A DNA stretch of 27,717 nt from Chara braunii (taxonomy: Eukaryota > Streptophyta > Charophyceae > Charales > Characeae), in contig BFEA01000174.1 in NCBI GenBank assembly GCA_003427395.1, positions 1-27,717 on the forward strand, in the 5' to 3' direction. Each line of letters begins with the position of its first letter. The stretch's first letter is position 1. Made by a program: the position numbers and the translations under genes. Positions 27,057-27,717 of this stretch are shown here, piece by piece. The notes beneath the pieces are model-generated. The model saw nothing but the letters and a program-made list of their open reading frames with translations. It was not told where the DNA came from and ran no database searches.

Positions 27057-27717
27057 TTAATATTCAATAATCTGGCGCTTTCCCTTCTGCAGAGACTTTT
27101 CGTATTGGGCCACAACCTGAGGAGCGGTCTGCATCAGTTCCTCCCTAGTAAACCATCGATCCTCCTTTGGATCAGTATGACGTCGGAACTGAACCCAGTA
27201 CTGCAACTTCGGTTTCGGAGGACGTCCCCTGCCTGTCGGTCTTGGAACTGGCATTTCCTTGTGATCAACGATGTCGTCGATGTCAACCTCTCCATCCATG
27301 GTTGGGGGCAGCATTGAGCGACGAGAGGGAAACTGATCTGTTTCCCTGAAAAGTGCAAGTTTGGGAGCGTGAAATACAGGGTAAGTACATAAGTGCCCAA
27401 GGATGTGAATAACATATGATGGGCCATCCGGTTCATCCCCCACGGCATCTAGAACCTCCCATAGTCCAAAGTACTGCGTACTCCTGTCCCAGTTCTGAGG
27501 ACTTAACCAAGACTCTTTCTCCTACCTGGAATGTAGATGGGCGGCGGTGTTTGTTTTCTGATTCTATCATTGCCGCCTGTGCTTTATGCATCTGCTCAAC
27601 AGCATGCGGCATCAGGCGCTCATAGCAAGCTGTTCAAGCTCACTCCCGTAGCGTTGTGCACAGCGTTGTTGTACAGGCTGGAGATGAGAGCAAGTTTCTC
27701 ATCCTAGTCCACCTGAT
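27057..27717 (-). pseudogene. E4: Ty3/gypsy integrase fragment, runs off the window
   Basis: C-terminal part of an integrase on the minus strand. The readable tail (27057-27443) has GPSYVI...TYPVFHAPKL, then a degenerate chromo-like domain ending in EDRWFTREELMQTAPQVVAQYE. Upstream, in other frames, are VEQMHKAQAAMIESENKHRRPS and LISSLYNNAVHNATG, so there are at least two frameshifts. A TAG at 27704-27706 stands where E1 has the Trp of IDWDE. The family is that of E1 and E2, not E3. The rest of the element lies beyond 27717. Confidence 0.9.

Overview
This window is a repeat-dominated piece of a large eukaryotic nuclear genome. The Ty3/gypsy chromovirus content, initiator-tRNA-Met-type primer sites, plant-like G-box/ACGT elements and a GTATGT-type splice donor suggest a plant or streptophyte alga; a charophyte is my guess and is not shown by the sequence. 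There are no bacterial-type genes, no rRNA and no convincing functional tRNA. Isolated N bases (385, 2037-2038, 3146, 15468, 22097, 25923) and a library adapter left in the assembly mark it as short-read draft sequence.

The backbone is a nested pair of LTR retrotransposons. Element E2 lies on the minus strand from 7407 to 26424 and is about 8.8 kb once its passenger is removed. It has LTRs of about 1,087 bp, a tRNA-iMet-like primer site, gag, protease, RT/RNase H and integrase, and a 4-bp target duplication (TATG). Element E3 lies on the plus strand from 15510 to 25694 (about 10 kb). It sits inside E2's 5' LTR, flanked by a perfect 5-bp duplication (AATAG). E3 has 348-351 bp LTRs, an unusual 2-kb leader, gag with a CCHC knuckle, protease, RT, RNase H with an extra Pro-rich block, an integrase with an intact DDE triad, and a chromodomain with its aromatic cage. 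Both elements are inactive through stops and frameshifts.

Two further integrase fragments of E2's general type lie at the window edges: E1 (131-1357, plus) and E4 (27057-27717, minus, running off the end). The stretch 1358-7401 between E1 and E2 is mostly non-coding. It holds a probable LTR-type promoter with ACGT boxes, a higher-order repeat with 488-bp period (2.9-4.0 kb), a candidate polypurine tract/LTR start, a perfect 24-nt hairpin, a three-copy tandem array (4.9-5.35 kb), one 296-codon low-complexity ORF and a 182-bp repeat. Just left of E2 is a short open segment ending in a good splice donor, which E2 appears to have hit one base inside the intron.

The most unusual feature is the E3 leader. 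A cluster of perfect hairpins (16506-16748) is followed by 353 nt without a single G (16753-17105), then by three diverged copies of a GGCA...GCTGCC hairpin (17298-17601). The clearest technical problem is a Tn5/Nextera mate-pair junction adapter at 15800-15837, with a 144-bp duplication around it inside the E3 5' LTR.
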